From Cyclobacteriaceae bacterium (GTDB lineage: Bacteria > Bacteroidota > Bacteroidia > Cytophagales > Cyclobacteriaceae): a stretch of 6,238 nt of DNA. The position numbers and the translations under genes were made by a program. How positions within the stretch are numbered: the stretch's first letter is position 1; each line of letters begins with the position of its first letter. The stretch covers positions 1 through 6,238 of the forward strand of contig JANYKP010000264.1 in NCBI GenBank assembly GCA_025358195.1. Direction: 5' to 3'. Positions 1 to 5,990 of this stretch are shown here, one piece after another. Below the pieces are notes generated by a model. The model was not told the origin of the DNA, did not search any database, and worked only from the letters and a program-made list of their open reading frames with translations.

Positions 1-1893
1 CTCACAGTTTTTTAACCGCCCGAAACGATATCGGGTGAGTGCATAGGACATGAACAACCGCCTTTTGGCTCGTGTGATGGCGACGTAAAAAAGTCGTCTT
101 TCCTCTTCCAGCTCGGCCCTGCTGCTTAACATCATTTGTGACGGAAATAAATCTTCTTCCATCCCCACGATGTAAACGTAACTAAACTCCAATCCCTTCG
201 CCATGTGGATCGTCATCAGGGTTACTTTTTCAGGGTCTTTGTCCTTGTCTTCATCCTGACCGGTTAACAGGGAAACCTCTTGTAAAAATGCTCCCAAACC
301 TTTGTCTTCCCGTTCCGGGTCATCTGTAAATTCTTTGATGGCGTTCAATAGTTCCTGGATGTTTTCATAACGGCTTAATCCTTCTACCGTCTTATCAGAA
401 TAAAGTTCGCGGAGCAGACCAGATCCTTTGGCAATTTCGGAGGCCGCTTCATAGGCATCTTTGCGCTGGATATCCACTTCAAACCGCTTGATCATGGCTA
501 CAAAATCATCGATCTGTCCGGCAGCACGTCCACCCAAAAAGGAAGCAGCGTTCTGCAATACTTCCCAGATAGAAATAGCGTGGTCATTGGCGGCAACAAC
601 AATTTTGTCAACCGTGGAATCGCCAATGCCGCGCTTGGGTAAGTTGATGATCCTTCTGAATGATGCTTCATCCTGCTGATTGATGGAGAAGCGTAAATAG
701 GCGAGCAGGTCTTTGATTTCCTTTCGCTGATAAAAAGACAGGCCGCCCACTACCTTGTATTTGATATTCATTCGTCGCAGCGCTTCTTCTATCGCGCGAC
801 TCTGGCTGTTGGTGCGATACAGGATGACAAAGTCGCTGAACTTGACCTGGTGCTGCATCTTTTCCTCGAAGATGGAAGATGCTACCAGCTTGCCTTCTTC
901 ATTATCTGATACAGCTTTGATCAGTTCGATCAGGTTGCCATCTTCATTGGCCGTCCAGACATCTTTGGGGATCTGCGCTTTATTTTTGGCAATGACAGAG
1001 TTGGCCGCCTGTACAATATTTTTTGTTGAGCGATAGTTTTGCTCGAGCTTGATGATGCGCAGGTCGGGATAATCTTTTTCGAAATTGAGGATGTTGGTGA
1101 TGTCGGCGCCGCGGAAGGCGTAAATACTCTGGGCATCATCGCCCACCACGCAAATATTTTGCTGCACCGCCGCGAGTTTGCGGATGATAAAATACTGGCA
1201 GAGGTTGGTATCCTGAAACTCATCCACCAGGATGTAATGGATCCGGTGCTGGTATTTATTGAGCACTTCCAGGTGCTCTTTAAAGAGCTTGTCGGTATTG
1301 AAGAGGAGGTCGTCAAAGTCCATCGCGCCGGACTTGAAACAACGGAGGGAATAGTTTTTATAAATGTTACCGATCTCCGGGCGCAGGTTGGCGGCGTCAT
1401 CGCCCATGAGGAGGGCGTTGGAGAGATATTCCTGCCACGATACGAGCCGGTTTTTAGCACCTGAAATCCGGTTGTAAATGATATTGGCCTTGTATTGGGT
1501 CTCATCCAGCCCCATTTCTTTGACAACCTGTTTGATAAGCTGCTTGGAGTCGTCTGTATCGTAAATGGTGAAGCTGTTGGGATAGCCCAGGTGATGGGCT
1601 TCAGCGCGAAGAATCCGGGCAAACACGGAGTGAAAAGTCCCCATCCACAGGTTGCGTGCATCCATCCCAACCACCTGTTCAATGCGTTCGCGCATCTCAC
1701 GTGAAGCTTTGTTCGTGAATGTTAACGCCATGATGTTGAAGGGGTCAACCCCTTTGCTTTTCATCAGGTGAGCGATTCGGTAGGTGAGCACCCGCGTTTT
1801 GCCGGAGCCGGCCCCTGCGATAAGCATGCACGGTCCATCCGTATTGATAACACCCTCGAGCTGCGGAGGGTTAAGTTTTTCCAGATAATCCAT
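1..1893 (-). CDS. pcrA: UvrD/PcrA-type superfamily 1 DNA helicase, C-terminal end cut off by the window edge
   Basis: ATP-dependent 3'-5' DNA helicase acting in nucleotide excision and mismatch repair and in clearing proteins or stalled forks from DNA in the cytoplasm (family knowledge). The frame is open without a stop for 631 codons, from the ATG at 1893 to the window edge. All SF1A motifs are present in order: Q motif LNPPQ (residues 7-11), Walker A GAGSGKT (27-33, K32), motif Ia TFTNKA, motif II DEFQDTN (224-230), motif III GDDAQSIYAFRG (251-262), motif IV QNYRST, motif V TIHMAKGLEF (561-570) and motif VI VAITRAKR (604-611, arginine finger R608). Family members are about 730-780 residues, so roughly the last 100-140 residues, including any C-terminal Tudor-like RNA polymerase-binding domain, lie outside the window. 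The start fits the family N-terminus; no Shine-Dalgarno is visible. UvrD, PcrA and Rep cannot be firmly separated here; GDDAQ/YAFRG and the Bacteroidota context favour PcrA. It is transcribed divergently from the DUF3109 gene. Confidence 0.96.
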   Translation of the reverse strand, partial: MDYLEKLNPPQLEGVINTDGPCMLIAGAGSGKTRVLTYRIAHLMKSKGVDPFNIMALTFTNKASREMRERIEQVVGMDARNLWMGTFHSVFARILRAEAHHLGYPNSFTIYDTDDSKQLIKQVVKEMGLDETQYKANIIYNRISGAKNRLVSWQEYLSNALLMGDDAANLRPEIGNIYKNYSLRCFKSGAMDFDDLLFNTDKLFKEHLEVLNKYQHRIHYILVDEFQDTNLCQYFIIRKLAAVQQNICVVGDDAQSIYAFRGADITNILNFEKDYPDLRIIKLEQNYRSTKNIVQAANSVIAKNKAQIPKDVWTANEDGNLIELIKAVSDNEEGKLVASSIFEEKMQHQVKFSDFVILYRTNSQSRAIEEALRRMNIKYKVVGGLSFYQRKEIKDLLAYLRFSINQQDEASFRRIINLPKRGIGDSTVDKIVVAANDHAISIWEVLQNAASFLGGRAAGQIDDFVAMIKRFEVDIQRKDAYEAASEIAKGSGLLRELYSDKTVEGLSRYENIQELLNAIKEFTDDPEREDKGLGAFLQEVSLLTGQDEDKDKDPEKVTLMTIHMAKGLEFSYVYIVGMEEDLFPSQMMLSSRAELEEERRLFYVAITRAKRRLFMSYALTRYRFGRLKNCE

Positions 1894-2009
1894 TCAAAAA
1901 TTCTTCGCGCAAGTTAGACCACTGATGTCAATGATTTTGATGATTTGCGTGATAATTTTCCCTGACGTAGGGCGACCAGATTGCCGGTCCTGCTATTCGC
2001 AATTAGCCT

Positions 2010-2017
2010 TATCTTTG
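2010..2017 (+). promoter_or_regulatory. Bacteroidota -7 promoter element TATCTTTG, just before the DUF3109 start
   Basis: The octamer TATCTTTG matches the TAnnTTTG -7 consensus of Bacteroidota primary sigma factors exactly. Its last base is only three bases before the ATG at 2021, so transcription would be expected to begin at or within a base or two of the start codon. The only upstream TTG, at 1981-1983, lies 26 bases away, longer than the usual spacing of about 17-23, so the -33 element is weak or missing. The element sits in the 127-bp divergent gap between the helicase and DUF3109 genes. On the helicase side only a defective match (TAACTTG, minus strand, 1910-1916) is seen. Confidence 0.55.
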
Positions 2018-2020
2018 GGC

Positions 2021-2584
2021 ATGATCAAAGTAGGAGAGGTTCTCGTCTCAGATGATATCAAAGCGGTAGAATTTGTTTGCCATCTGGAGAAGTGCAAGGG
2101 AGCATGCTGCGTGGAGGGCGACCTAGGTGCACCGCTTGAAGAAAACGAATTGCCGGTGATGCATGAGATTCAGAAGGCAGTTGCGCCCTATCTTACGGAT
2201 GCGGGAAGAAAGGCAATTGCAGCGCAAGGGCCGTACATCCTAGACGAAGATGGGGATTACTCGACACCTACTATTGAAGGAAAGGAATGTGCTTACGCAC
2301 ATTATGATGAAAAGGGAATTCTAAAATGTGGGATCGAGCAAGCAAACCTTGATGGGAAAATCTCTTTCCGCAAACCGATTTCGTGTCATCTATATCCTAT
2401 CCGCATTACCAAAAAGAAAGGATTTGAAGCAGTGAACTACCACAAGTGGAACATCTGTTCCGACGCCTGCAAGTTGGGTAGTGCCTTGGGAGTGCCACTC
2501 TATAAATTTCTAAAAGACCCACTCATCCGGAAATATGGGGGGGCGTGGTATGATGACCTTGTGAGGGCGATCGAGGAAAAATAG
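2021..2584 (+). CDS. DUF3109 family cysteine-rich protein, putative metal-binding
   Basis: A 187-residue soluble protein with no signal peptide or membrane segment. The N-terminal cysteine cluster C20-x4-C25-x3-C29-C30 within KCKGACCVEGDLGAPLE is the signature region of DUF3109. Further cysteines follow at 90, 103, 122 (in SCHLYPI), 146 and 150 (in CSDAC), giving nine in all. This density and the CxxxCC core resemble the YkgJ-type family described as a putative zinc or iron chelating domain, so binding of zinc or an iron-sulfur cluster is an inference; no reaction is known. The frame stays open upstream to an ATG at 1925, but those 32 extra codons have no family resemblance and would span the promoter element. 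The ATG at 2021 gives the expected MIKVGEVLVSDD start. The gene stands alone and converges on rplI. Confidence in the family is high, in metal binding moderate. Confidence 0.88.
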   Translation: MIKVGEVLVSDDIKAVEFVCHLEKCKGACCVEGDLGAPLEENELPVMHEIQKAVAPYLTDAGRKAIAAQGPYILDEDGDYSTPTIEGKECAYAHYDEKGILKCGIEQANLDGKISFRKPISCHLYPIRITKKKGFEAVNYHKWNICSDACKLGSALGVPLYKFLKDPLIRKYGGAWYDDLVRAIEEK

Positions 2585-2654
2585 TATACAATCTAAATTC
2601 ACTGGAGTTGCATTTTATTGCCGGTGCAAACTTAGGTCGGCTCTGGATAATGCA

Positions 2655-2690
2655 TATAAAAATAAAAAAAGCCACCCCCATTGGAGTGGC
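2655..2690 (-). terminator. Rho-independent terminator of the rpsF-rpsR-rplI operon
   Basis: On the minus strand GCCACTCC-AATG-GGGGTGGC forms an 8-bp stem with one internal mismatch and a 4-base loop, followed directly by a T-run (TTTTTTTATTTTTATA). The stem could extend outwards because AAAGG precedes it and the T-run follows. It starts about 25 bases past the rplI stop codon. Read on the plus strand the same hairpin is followed only by CCTTTC, so it would serve the converging DUF3109 transcript poorly. Confidence 0.93.
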
Positions 2691-2715
2691 CCTTTCAAGC
2701 TGAGCTTGGCGAAGC

Positions 2716-3159
2716 TTACTCAGCTTCTACCTTGATCTTAATCTCGTGCTTCACTTCCTTGTGAAGGTCAAGATTGACAACATAGTCACCGAGTTGCTTC
2801 GGTTGCTCTTTGAAGAAAATCTTCTTGCGGTCCACATCAAATCCCTTTGCCTTGAGAGCATCGGATACTTGTAACGAGGTGATTGCTCCAAAAATCTTTC
2901 CGGTCTCACCGGCTTTGGTCTTTAACTCAATCGTGAGTTCGCCGATTTTTGCGGCTAACGCTACGGCTTCGTCTTTGATCTTGGCCGCTTTGTGTGCTAC
3001 CTGACGCACGTTTTCAGCGATCATACGTTTGTTAGATTCATTGGCGATCAACGCGGATCCATTCGGGATCAGGAAATTTCTTCCATACCCGGGTTTTACT
3101 TTCACCACGTCGTTCTTATAGCCAAGTCCTTGTACGTCTTGTTTTAATATTATTTCCAT
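2716..3159 (-). CDS. rplI: 50S ribosomal protein bL9
   Basis: Structural protein of the large ribosomal subunit that binds 23S rRNA near the L1 stalk base and helps maintain reading frame (family knowledge). The 147-residue length is the usual one. The N-terminal domain (about residues 1-50) carries the bL9 signature, with GLG at 11-13 and PGYGRNFLIP at 23-32. A long charged, alanine-rich connecting helix follows (about 41-75), then the C-terminal domain with GKIFGAITS and the KKIFFKEQPKQLGDY segment. It is the last gene of the operon: 18 bases separate it from the rpsR stop, and a strong terminator follows. The usual downstream neighbour in some other phyla, dnaB, is absent. There is no clear Shine-Dalgarno before the ATG, in keeping with Bacteroidota. 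Confidence 0.98.
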   Translation of the reverse strand: MEIILKQDVQGLGYKNDVVKVKPGYGRNFLIPNGSALIANESNKRMIAENVRQVAHKAAKIKDEAVALAAKIGELTIELKTKAGETGKIFGAITSLQVSDALKAKGFDVDRKKIFFKEQPKQLGDYVVNLDLHKEVKHEIKIKVEAE

Positions 3160-3177
3160 GGTCGATCAACGTTAAGA

Positions 3178-3429
3178 TTATTTTAATGCGTCACCAACGT
3201 ATGGCAACATAGCGATATGACGGCAACGCTTGATGGCCTGGGCAACTTTCTTCTGATACTTCCAACTGTTGCCGCTAAGTCTGCTGGGCAGGATCTTACC
3301 CTGCTCATTGATAAACTTCATTAAGAAGTCAGGGTTCTTGTAGTCGATATACCGGATACCGTTCTTCTTGAAGCGGCAATATTTAGGTTTAATATCGGCG
3401 CGCTTGATGGGTTCGTTTACAAGGGTCAT
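3178..3429 (-). CDS. rpsR: 30S ribosomal protein bS18
   Basis: Small-subunit ribosomal protein that pairs with bS6 on the platform next to 16S rRNA (family knowledge). At 83 residues it has the normal length. The family core is plain: KYCRFKKNGIRYIDYKN near the N-terminus, then NEQGKILPSRLSGNSWKYQ and KKVAQAIKRCRHIAMLPYV. Its ATG overlaps the rpsF stop codon by four bases (ATGA), which implies translational coupling and matched synthesis of the two partner proteins. Two small departures from the usual family text are SGNSW, where TGTSL is common, and C in KRCRH, where A is common. The lone cysteine at 18 does not by itself form a zinc site. Identity is certain; the meaning of the substitutions is not. 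Confidence 0.98.
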   Translation of the reverse strand: MTLVNEPIKRADIKPKYCRFKKNGIRYIDYKNPDFLMKFINEQGKILPSRLSGNSWKYQKKVAQAIKRCRHIAMLPYVGDALK

Positions 3430-3815
3430 GCTTTTGCCTCCTCTCTTTCTCTCCGTTGTGCCGGAGCCTTCTTGTCTTTGTTCTTGTTGAACTCACCCTT
3501 ACGTCTGCGCGCGTTGTATTCCGCGGCAAATTTGTCAAGGCTGATGGTCAGAAATCGCATTACTGACTCGTCCCTTCTGTATTCTGTCTCGAGTGTTCCG
3601 ATGGTCTCCGGAGCTGCCGCAAATTCGATCAGGTTGTAAAACCCAGTGGACTTCTTCTGGATGGGATAAGCCATCTTTTTGAGTCCCCACTGCTCAACGT
3701 TGATTACGTTGGCTTTTTGGGTGGTCAATACCTTCACGAACTTTTCGACAGTATCCTTTGCCTGGTCCTCAGACAAAACGGGATTTAAAATGAATACCGT
3801 CTCGTAGTTGTTCAT
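3426..3815 (-). CDS. rpsF: 30S ribosomal protein bS6
   Basis: Small-subunit ribosomal protein that forms a dimer with bS18 during 30S assembly (family knowledge). It has 129 residues. The ferredoxin-like fold runs from NYETVFILNP at the start through the conserved WGLKKMAYPI (43-52) and STGFYNLIEF to RRDESVMRFLTI. From about residue 100 it continues as a highly charged tail rich in K, R and E (RRRKGEFNKNK to the end), a disordered-looking extension common in this protein. It is the first gene of rpsF-rpsR-rplI and overlaps rpsR by four bases. A good promoter match lies about 30 bases upstream, leaving a leader of roughly 25 bases, which seems too short for the bS6:bS18-binding leader RNA known from other bacteria. 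Confidence 0.98.
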   Translation of the reverse strand: MNNYETVFILNPVLSEDQAKDTVEKFVKVLTTQKANVINVEQWGLKKMAYPIQKKSTGFYNLIEFAAAPETIGTLETEYRRDESVMRFLTISLDKFAAEYNARRRKGEFNKNKDKKAPAQRREREEAKA

Positions 3816-3845
3816 GGTTTATTAATTGTTTTTAAAATGAGGGTG

Positions 3846-3881
3846 CAAAAATAGCGGGAATTTTGTGATTTGCAGATCAAA
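3846..3881 (-). promoter_or_regulatory. Promoter of the rpsF-rpsR-rplI operon (Bacteroidota type)
   Basis: On the minus strand TATTTTTG (3853-3846) matches the TAnnTTTG -7 consensus exactly, and TTTG (3881-3878) is a -33 candidate, with 24 bases between them, about one base more than the usual upper limit. The predicted transcription start is near 3840, giving a leader of about 25 A/T-rich bases before the rpsF ATG at 3815. The sequence TTTTTGCACCC downstream of the element is typical of Bacteroidota gene starts. Confidence 0.7.
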
Positions 3882-4031
3882 AAAGTGGAAATCCTTATAA
3901 ATCTTTGATTTTGGGAGAAATTGAGTGATTCAGTTAAAATGCAAGCTTAAAATTGGCGGTATTTAGGCCTGCTTGTTAAATTCATGTTCCATCCTTCTCC
4001 CAGCTCTGCGCTTGCCCATTACTTCGTAATA

Positions 4032-4048
4032 TTGGGGATAACCCCCAG
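4032..4048 (+). other. Small GC-rich hairpin directly before the TIM-barrel gene start
   Basis: TGGGG (4033-4037) and CCCCA (4043-4047) pair across a five-base loop ATAAC, and an outer T-G wobble is possible. The hairpin ends four bases before the ATG at 4052, inside the region a ribosome would cover. An imperfect -7 element, TAATATTG (4027-4034, one mismatch to TAnnTTTG), overlaps its left arm, so either an RNA role or a chance pairing is possible. Confidence 0.3.
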
Positions 4049-4051
4049 ATT

Positions 4052-4957
4052 ATGCACTCACGCAGGGAATTTATAAGTCTTACCGGAGGCGTCATGATGG
4101 CAAACACGTTGGCTTCTTTCGCAAATCCTCTTAGTATTAAAAATGAAGCAGGGTATCAGCTTCTCATGCTGGCTACCAACTGGGGTTTTTCAGGTACCTG
4201 GGCGGAGTTTTGCAGAAAAGCAAAACAAGCTGGCTATGACGGCGTTGAAGTGTGGTTTCCGGCAGATCCCAAAAGCCGGGAAGAATTAGTGGCCGCACTG
4301 AAAGAGACCTCACTTCCTGTAGCTTTTGTCCTGGGAGGTTCCGACAAGGATCCTCAAAAACATTTTGCGCAATTCAAGGAAAGTCTGGAGGCTGCCGTTT
4401 TGATGAAACCGTTATACATCAATTGTCACTCAGGTCGTGATTTTTTTTCGTTTGATGAGAACAAACGATTTATTGATTTTACAACCGAACTTTCGCGCAC
4501 AGTGCAAGTGCCCATGTACCATGAGACGCACCGTTCACGGATCTTATATTCAGCACCCATCGCCCGGCAGTTCATGGAAAAAAACCCGGAGCTGCGCGTA
4601 ACACTGGACGTTTCACATTGGTGTAATGTACACGAATCGTTGTTGGAAGATCAAACGGAGACACTTTCATTGACTGTCAGCCGAACGGAACATATTCACG
4701 CTCGCATTGGTCATCCTGAAGGTCCACAGGTGAACGATCCGCGCGCTCCTGAGTGGAAGAAGGCTATGGATGCACACCTGGGGTGGTGGGACCGCGTGGT
4801 GGAAATAAAAAAGAAGGAGGGCAAACGCATGACAATTCTCACCGAGTTCGGTCCTGTCGATTATATGCCTGCGCTTCCGTACACCCGGCAACCTTTAAGC
4901 AATCAATGGGAGATCAACGTTTATATGCTTGAAATCTTGCGAAAGCGATACTCTTAA
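4052..4957 (+). CDS. Tat-exported sugar phosphate isomerase/epimerase-like TIM-barrel protein
   Basis: A 301-residue member of the xylose isomerase-like TIM-barrel family (AP endonuclease 2 fold), which isomerises or epimerises sugars or related polyols using a divalent metal. The N-terminus has a twin-arginine signal, SRREFI (3-8), then a hydrophobic stretch to about residue 24, with a possible cleavage site after SFA. The protein is therefore probably folded in the cytoplasm and exported to the periplasm. The barrel begins at about residue 36; AGYDGVEVW (60-68) is the typical second-strand motif. Candidate metal ligands follow the family's E-D-H-E order: E158 (in HETHRSR), D186 (in LDVSHW), H216 (in HIHARIG) and E265 (in TEFGP). 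H189 and R218 are placed like substrate contacts in ketose 3-epimerases. The HARIGHPEGPQVNDPRAPEW stretch marks a particular subfamily. The substrate cannot be told. It is a single-gene unit converging on the DUF547 gene. Confidence 0.88.
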   Translation: MHSRREFISLTGGVMMANTLASFANPLSIKNEAGYQLLMLATNWGFSGTWAEFCRKAKQAGYDGVEVWFPADPKSREELVAALKETSLPVAFVLGGSDKDPQKHFAQFKESLEAAVLMKPLYINCHSGRDFFSFDENKRFIDFTTELSRTVQVPMYHETHRSRILYSAPIARQFMEKNPELRVTLDVSHWCNVHESLLEDQTETLSLTVSRTEHIHARIGHPEGPQVNDPRAPEWKKAMDAHLGWWDRVVEIKKKEGKRMTILTEFGPVDYMPALPYTRQPLSNQWEINVYMLEILRKRYS

Positions 4958-4959
4958 AC

Positions 4960-4991
4960 GTGTTGAGGTGTTTATGTGTTGAGGTGTTGAC
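4960..4991. repeat. Degenerate octamer tandem array, unit GTGTTGAG
   Basis: Four consecutive 8-base units: GTGTTGAG, GTGTTTAT, GTGTTGAG, GTGTTGAC. The 13-mer GTGTTGAGGTGTT therefore recurs exactly 16 bases apart (4960 and 4976). The array begins two bases after the stop codon of the TIM-barrel gene. A related fragment, GTTTATGTGG, follows it. Confidence 0.75.
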
Positions 4992-5016
4992 GTTTATGTG
5001 GAACGTTGAGTAATAA

Positions 5017-5044
5017 GAATTACGAATTACGCGTGACGAGGTAA
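5017..5044. repeat. Degenerate heptamer array, unit GAATTAC
   Basis: Two perfect units GAATTAC GAATTAC are followed in phase by the degraded units GCGTGAC and GAGGTAA. The last perfect unit and the following GTAATTTG can pair as an A/T-rich hairpin (arms 5023-5030 and 5041-5048, one G-T wobble, 10-base loop). With TCTTTT a few bases on, this could act as a weak terminator for the TIM-barrel gene, but the stem is poor. Confidence 0.6.
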
Positions 5045-5047
5045 TTT

Positions 5048-5089
5048 GTCTACTGTCTTTTGCGTCCTGCCTACTATTCCCTGCCTACT
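5048..5089. repeat. Degenerate heptamer array, unit GCCTACT, overlapping the DUF547 stop codon
   Basis: Six units at a 7-base pitch: GTCTACT, GTCTTTT, GCGTCCT, GCCTACT, ATTCCCT, GCCTACT. On the minus strand the last perfect unit reads AGTAGGC and supplies the TAG stop codon of the DUF547 gene (5087-5085). The array therefore extends from the intergenic gap into the end of the coding sequence. Confidence 0.7.
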
Positions 5090-5834
5090 TTTCATTCAGA
5101 CTCCAATCGTAATCCAGGTGCGTAATCTTTGCATCAGGATTTAATTTTATGTTCGAGTATTTATTAACAAAATCCCGGACCGAGCCCCCGTTTTTATTAA
5201 AATCCATTCCATACCATTTGAAAATCATGCTGAGTTGGGGTTTGTCGGGTGATATTTTATTTCGAAATGGATCAGCCAGGAAGGCTTTGGTTTGTTTGGA
5301 AAATTGTTCGTCCAGATGTCTCGCGTCGTACGCCTCATTTAATAAAATGGGGCAGGATTTGCTGGCGCAGACCAGGGCCATGTGCACACGTGGATCGTCA
5401 AATTTTTTGCGGAGTTTGCCATGCTCAATGTTATTCAGATCCATCTTGTCTTTTCCGATTCGTATGAACTTGATGTCCCATTGTGTATTTACAAATGGTA
5501 TCTGAATACTGCTACCGATGTCTTTGATGCTTTTAACAGGGTAGTATTTGGTGATTAATTTGATGGTAAATGCATTATAGGCATTGATCCAGTATGCCAT
5601 CTGTTCGTATTTCGACCACGTTTTTTCATCCGGGGGATGTGTGCTCAGCAACCGAAGATAGTTGTTGAATTCAACACTATCCTTCATGAATGCTTTGTAA
5701 TTCACCTTTCCATCGGCTGACACATTTTTTTTCAAAAGCTTGTTATAAATTTCATGAGCGGGAGGCTTTGACTGACCCAGGATGATCCCGTTGGTCAGGA
5801 TAACAGACAGGCAAGCGATTATGATCCTCCTCAT
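5085..5834 (-). CDS. DUF547 domain protein with N-terminal signal peptide
   Basis: A 249-residue protein of the DUF547 family, whose biochemical role is not established. Residues 1-20 form a signal peptide (two arginines, then a hydrophobic stretch ending ILG), so it is probably exported to the periplasm. C8 is too early and poorly placed for a lipobox. The DUF547 domain covers most of the rest. Its hallmarks are visible: KVNY (43-46), AYWINAYNAFTIKLI (80-94), NNIEHGKLR (134-142), DPRVHMALVCASKSCP (147-162) and the late IFKWYGMDF. The conserved E137, H138, H151, C156 and C161 are candidate active or metal-site residues, which is inference. The ATG at 5834 follows an A/T-rich leader without a Shine-Dalgarno. 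A near match to the -7 element (TACTTTTT, minus strand) lies about 15 bases upstream, but no partner -33 element is seen. The downstream gene on the same strand is the TIM-barrel gene in the opposite orientation, so this is likely a single-gene unit. Confidence 0.88.
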   Translation of the reverse strand: MRRIIIACLSVILTNGIILGQSKPPAHEIYNKLLKKNVSADGKVNYKAFMKDSVEFNNYLRLLSTHPPDEKTWSKYEQMAYWINAYNAFTIKLITKYYPVKSIKDIGSSIQIPFVNTQWDIKFIRIGKDKMDLNNIEHGKLRKKFDDPRVHMALVCASKSCPILLNEAYDARHLDEQFSKQTKAFLADPFRNKISPDKPQLSMIFKWYGMDFNKNGGSVRDFVNKYSNIKLNPDAKITHLDYDWSLNEK

Positions 5835-5879
5835 TTTAATAATTTTCTAAAAAGTAGAGAAGACTTGAATATTGATCTG

Positions 5880-5897
5880 TATCGTATTGGAACGATA
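5880..5897. repeat. Inverted repeat TATCGT-N6-ACGATA upstream of the DUF547 gene
   Basis: Perfect 6-base arms (5880-5885 and 5892-5897) are separated by ATTGGA. The centre is about 55 bases upstream of the DUF547 start codon, where a dimeric repressor or activator could bind. No family of regulators is indicated, and a 6+6 match may be chance. Confidence 0.3.
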
Positions 5898-5990
5898 ATG
5901 AGCGGTTGGCTGAATTGCCGTTTGACCTTTGGCTGGCATTATCATGATCCGAAAATTGCATATTGAATCGAATCCCCAATGTTTAAGGCA

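Noticed and set aside
1039..1464. A 141-residue open frame antisense to the helicase
   Set aside because: It mirrors the GC-rich helicase codons and has no family resemblance or initiation signals of its own.
930..1700. A 256-residue open frame on the minus strand inside the helicase gene
   Set aside because: It overlaps the helicase in another frame of the same strand. The helicase frame carries all SF1 motifs, while this one has low-complexity S/T/P-rich text and no recognisable domain.
1905..1920. A -7 promoter element for the helicase gene (TAACTTG, minus strand)
   Set aside because: It lacks one T of TAnnTTTG and has no properly spaced -33 partner, so it is not listed as a feature.
1925..2020. 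A longer N-terminus for the DUF3109 protein starting at 1925
   Set aside because: The 32 extra residues do not match the family start, include a stretch over the -7 promoter element, and lie in the divergent promoter gap.
2696..2727. Inverted repeats CAAGCT-G-AGCTTG and GAAGCT-N5-AGCTTC around the rplI stop codon
   Set aside because: The first has a one-base loop and the second spans coding sequence and the stop. The neighbouring terminator at 2655-2690 already explains transcript ending.
3816..3960. A bS6:bS18-binding autoregulatory leader RNA upstream of rpsF
   Set aside because: The predicted leader is only about 25 A/T-rich bases, and no stem with the expected CCG-containing loop or bulge could be found on the minus strand.
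4960..5089. A CRISPR array
   Set aside because: The units are 7-8 bases and contiguous, with no 25-35 base repeats or unique spacers and no cas genes.
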